Source: Deltaproteobacteria bacterium (GTDB lineage: Bacteria; Desulfobacterota; SM23-61). From it: a DNA stretch of 6,921 nt. The notes beneath the pieces were generated by a model. That model was given only the letters and a program-made list of their open reading frames with translations. It was not told where the DNA came from and did not search any database. The stretch is from contig JAPLIW010000401.1 in the NCBI GenBank assembly GCA_026388915.1, positions 1 through 6,921 of the forward strand. Direction: 5' to 3'. Below, one piece after another: positions 6,054-6,921 of the stretch; the first letter of the stretch is position 1, and every line of letters begins with the position of its first letter. Made by a program: the position numbers and the translations under genes.

Positions 6054-6584
6054 ATGATTCAAGTCCGTTTTGCCGGCCTGGGAGGCCAGGGAATCATCCT
6101 CCTGGGAGAGATCCTGGGAGAGGCCGCGGTTCTGGATAAGAAGTACGTCGGTCAGGCTTCCTCCTATGGATCCGAAGCCCGGGGGTCGGCCTGCAAGGCC
6201 GACGTGATCATTTCCGACTCCTGGATTGACTACCCGGAAGTCACCGAGGCCGACGTGCTGGCCTGCATGTCCCAGGGGACTTATGAGATGCACAAGAAGA
6301 AAGTAAACCCCTCAACGGGTATGATCTTCGTCGATACCCAAATGGTCAAACCCGACGCTTCTTCTACTCTCAAACACATTCTCATCCCGGCCACGGAGAG
6401 GGCATTGAAAGACCTGGGGAACCGAATGGTGGCCAACATGGTCCTGCTGGGCGCGGTGATAAAAACCGTGGAATTGGTCAGCCAGGAGGCCCTCCTCCAG
6501 TCCCTATCCAAGCGGGTTCCGTCTTCCTTTCTGGAAACCAATCGAAAAGCCCTGGCTCTGGGTTTCGAACTGGCTAAGAGCTGA
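6054..6584 (+). CDS. korC: KorC-like gamma subunit of a second 2-oxoacid:ferredoxin oxidoreductase
   Basis: This 176-residue gamma subunit corresponds to OFOR domain III, which binds CoA and closes over the active site. GLGGQGIIL (8-16) is the family's glycine-rich N-terminal signature. SYGSEARGSACKADVIIS (37-54) is the second hallmark, with serine where I would expect proline in the usual YGPEARGG form. The ATG at 6054 has GAGGT five bases ahead. It completes the plus-strand D-A-B-C set but is split from korB by a 122-bp gap filled by an inverted repeat. The strand, the order and the lack of a convincing terminator in the gap still favour one transcript. Its length is normal for the family. 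Confidence 0.92.
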   Translation: MIQVRFAGLGGQGIILLGEILGEAAVLDKKYVGQASSYGSEARGSACKADVIISDSWIDYPEVTEADVLACMSQGTYEMHKKKVNPSTGMIFVDTQMVKPDASSTLKHILIPATERALKDLGNRMVANMVLLGAVIKTVELVSQEALLQSLSKRVPSSFLETNRKALALGFELAKS

Positions 6585-6614
6585 CTGCCCACCCGATAGA
6601 CCTGCCGCCAAATT

Positions 6615-6684
6615 GCGGAATGCCGATTGCGGAATGCGGATTGAAAAAGGGAACCGAAAAAATCCTAAATCCGCAATCCGAAAT
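6615..6684. repeat. GCGGAAT heptamer array with inverted partner
   Basis: Four 7-bp units (GCGGAAT, GCCGATT, GCGGAAT, GCGGATT) run from 6615 to 6642, starting 30 bp after the korC stop. GATTGCGGA (6625-6633) is complementary to TCCGCAATC (6670-6678), so the array can fold back with a 36-nt loop. The unit is the reverse complement of ATTCCGC at 214-241. Confidence 0.8.
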
Positions 6685-6757
6685 AACTGAGCCGATGCTT
6701 TTTTCGCGCAATGCCCTTGCTTCCGGGCCACTAATACAAACGAATTAATTCATTTTA

Positions 6758-6794
6758 CCCCCCACCCTCCCCTCCCCCTCAAGGGGGGAAGGTG
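6758..6794. repeat. C-rich tract: hairpin and minus-strand G-quadruplex motif
   Basis: The plus strand has C6-A-C3-T-C4-T-C5 at 6758-6778. The minus strand therefore reads G5-A-G4-A-G3-T-G6, four G-tracts with single-base loops, a canonical quadruplex motif. The same C5 (6774-6778) can instead pair with G5 (6783-6787) across a TCAA loop, with CACC (6763-6766) and GGTG (6791-6794) as an outer stem. Confidence 0.7.
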
Positions 6795-6821
6795 TGAAAA
6801 AATCGATTCAGTTCTTTTTTA

Positions 6822-6901
6822 CGTCATTCCGGCGAAAGCCGGAATCCAGTGTTTTCAAGGTGTTACGAACTTACTGGACCCCGGTTTTCACCGGGGTGAC
6901 G
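6822..6901. repeat. Paired REP-like hairpins in inverted orientation
   Basis: Two 29-bp arms (6822-6850 and 6873-6901) are inverted copies, 23 of 29 positions identical, separated by 22 bp. Each arm is itself an 8-bp hairpin: ATTCCGGC with GCCGGAAT around GAAA (6826-6845), and ACCCCGGT with ACCGGGGT around TTTC (6878-6897). The design resembles REP/BIME or MITE intergenic elements. No transposase is present nearby. Confidence 0.85.
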
Positions 6902-6921
6902 GCTGAAAACCAATTTTTTCA

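Larger units (their letters stand above)
6585..6921. other. Gene-free tail of stacked intergenic repeats
   Basis: From the korC stop to the window end (337 bp) I see no credible gene or RNA gene. The stretch holds a heptamer repeat (6615-6684), a run of six T (6699-6704) without a good preceding hairpin, a C-rich G-quadruplex/hairpin tract (6758-6794) and a paired hairpin element (6822-6901). Confidence 0.8.

Noticed and set aside
6685..6710. Intrinsic terminator after right korC at the T-run 6699-6704
   Set aside because: No GC-rich stem directly precedes the T-run; the nearest hairpins are the heptamer repeat and the C-rich tract, neither positioned before it.

Overview
The window holds two back-to-back operons for anaerobic 2-oxoacid metabolism. 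Each encodes a four-subunit ferredoxin-dependent 2-oxoacid oxidoreductase (OFOR) of the 2-oxoglutarate type (KorDABC). The subunits are a 2x[4Fe-4S] ferredoxin (KorD), an alpha subunit (KorA), a thiamine-diphosphate-binding beta subunit (KorB) and a gamma subunit (KorC). The minus-strand operon also begins with sucD, the alpha subunit of succinyl-CoA synthetase. This ties that copy to the step 2-oxoglutarate <-> succinyl-CoA <-> succinate.

Layout, left to right: start of korC (minus, cut by the window edge, 1-58); a repeat-filled gap (59-247); korB, korA, korD and sucD on the minus strand (248-3437); a non-coding divergent promoter region (3438-3775); korD, korA and korB on the plus strand (3776-5931); a gap carrying a long inverted repeat (5932-6053); korC (6054-6584); and a gene-free tail packed with repeats (6585-6921). 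Both operons use the order D-A-B-C, and both have 4-bp ATGA overlaps between korA and korB.

The two enzymes are clearly related. By eye the most conserved stretches are about 68-70% identical (74/109 residues in KorA, 47/67 in KorB), but they diverge elsewhere and differ in loops near the active site. They look like two old OFOR lineages placed side by side, not a recent duplication. Oxidative running would turn 2-oxoglutarate and CoA into succinyl-CoA, CO2 and reduced ferredoxin, with SucCD then making ATP or GTP. The reverse is the reductive TCA step. Direction cannot be read from the DNA.

The organism is probably an anaerobic bacterium with a moderately high GC genome. The intergenic repeats (ATCTGCGTTCATC type, GCGGAAT heptamers, GTCATTCCGG hairpins) remind me of Desulfobacterota (former Deltaproteobacteria), but that is recollection and not proof. 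I see no wholly new gene system. The most unusual material is non-coding: repeats wedged before korC in both operons, a paired hairpin element with compensatory changes, and a strong G-quadruplex motif downstream of the right operon.
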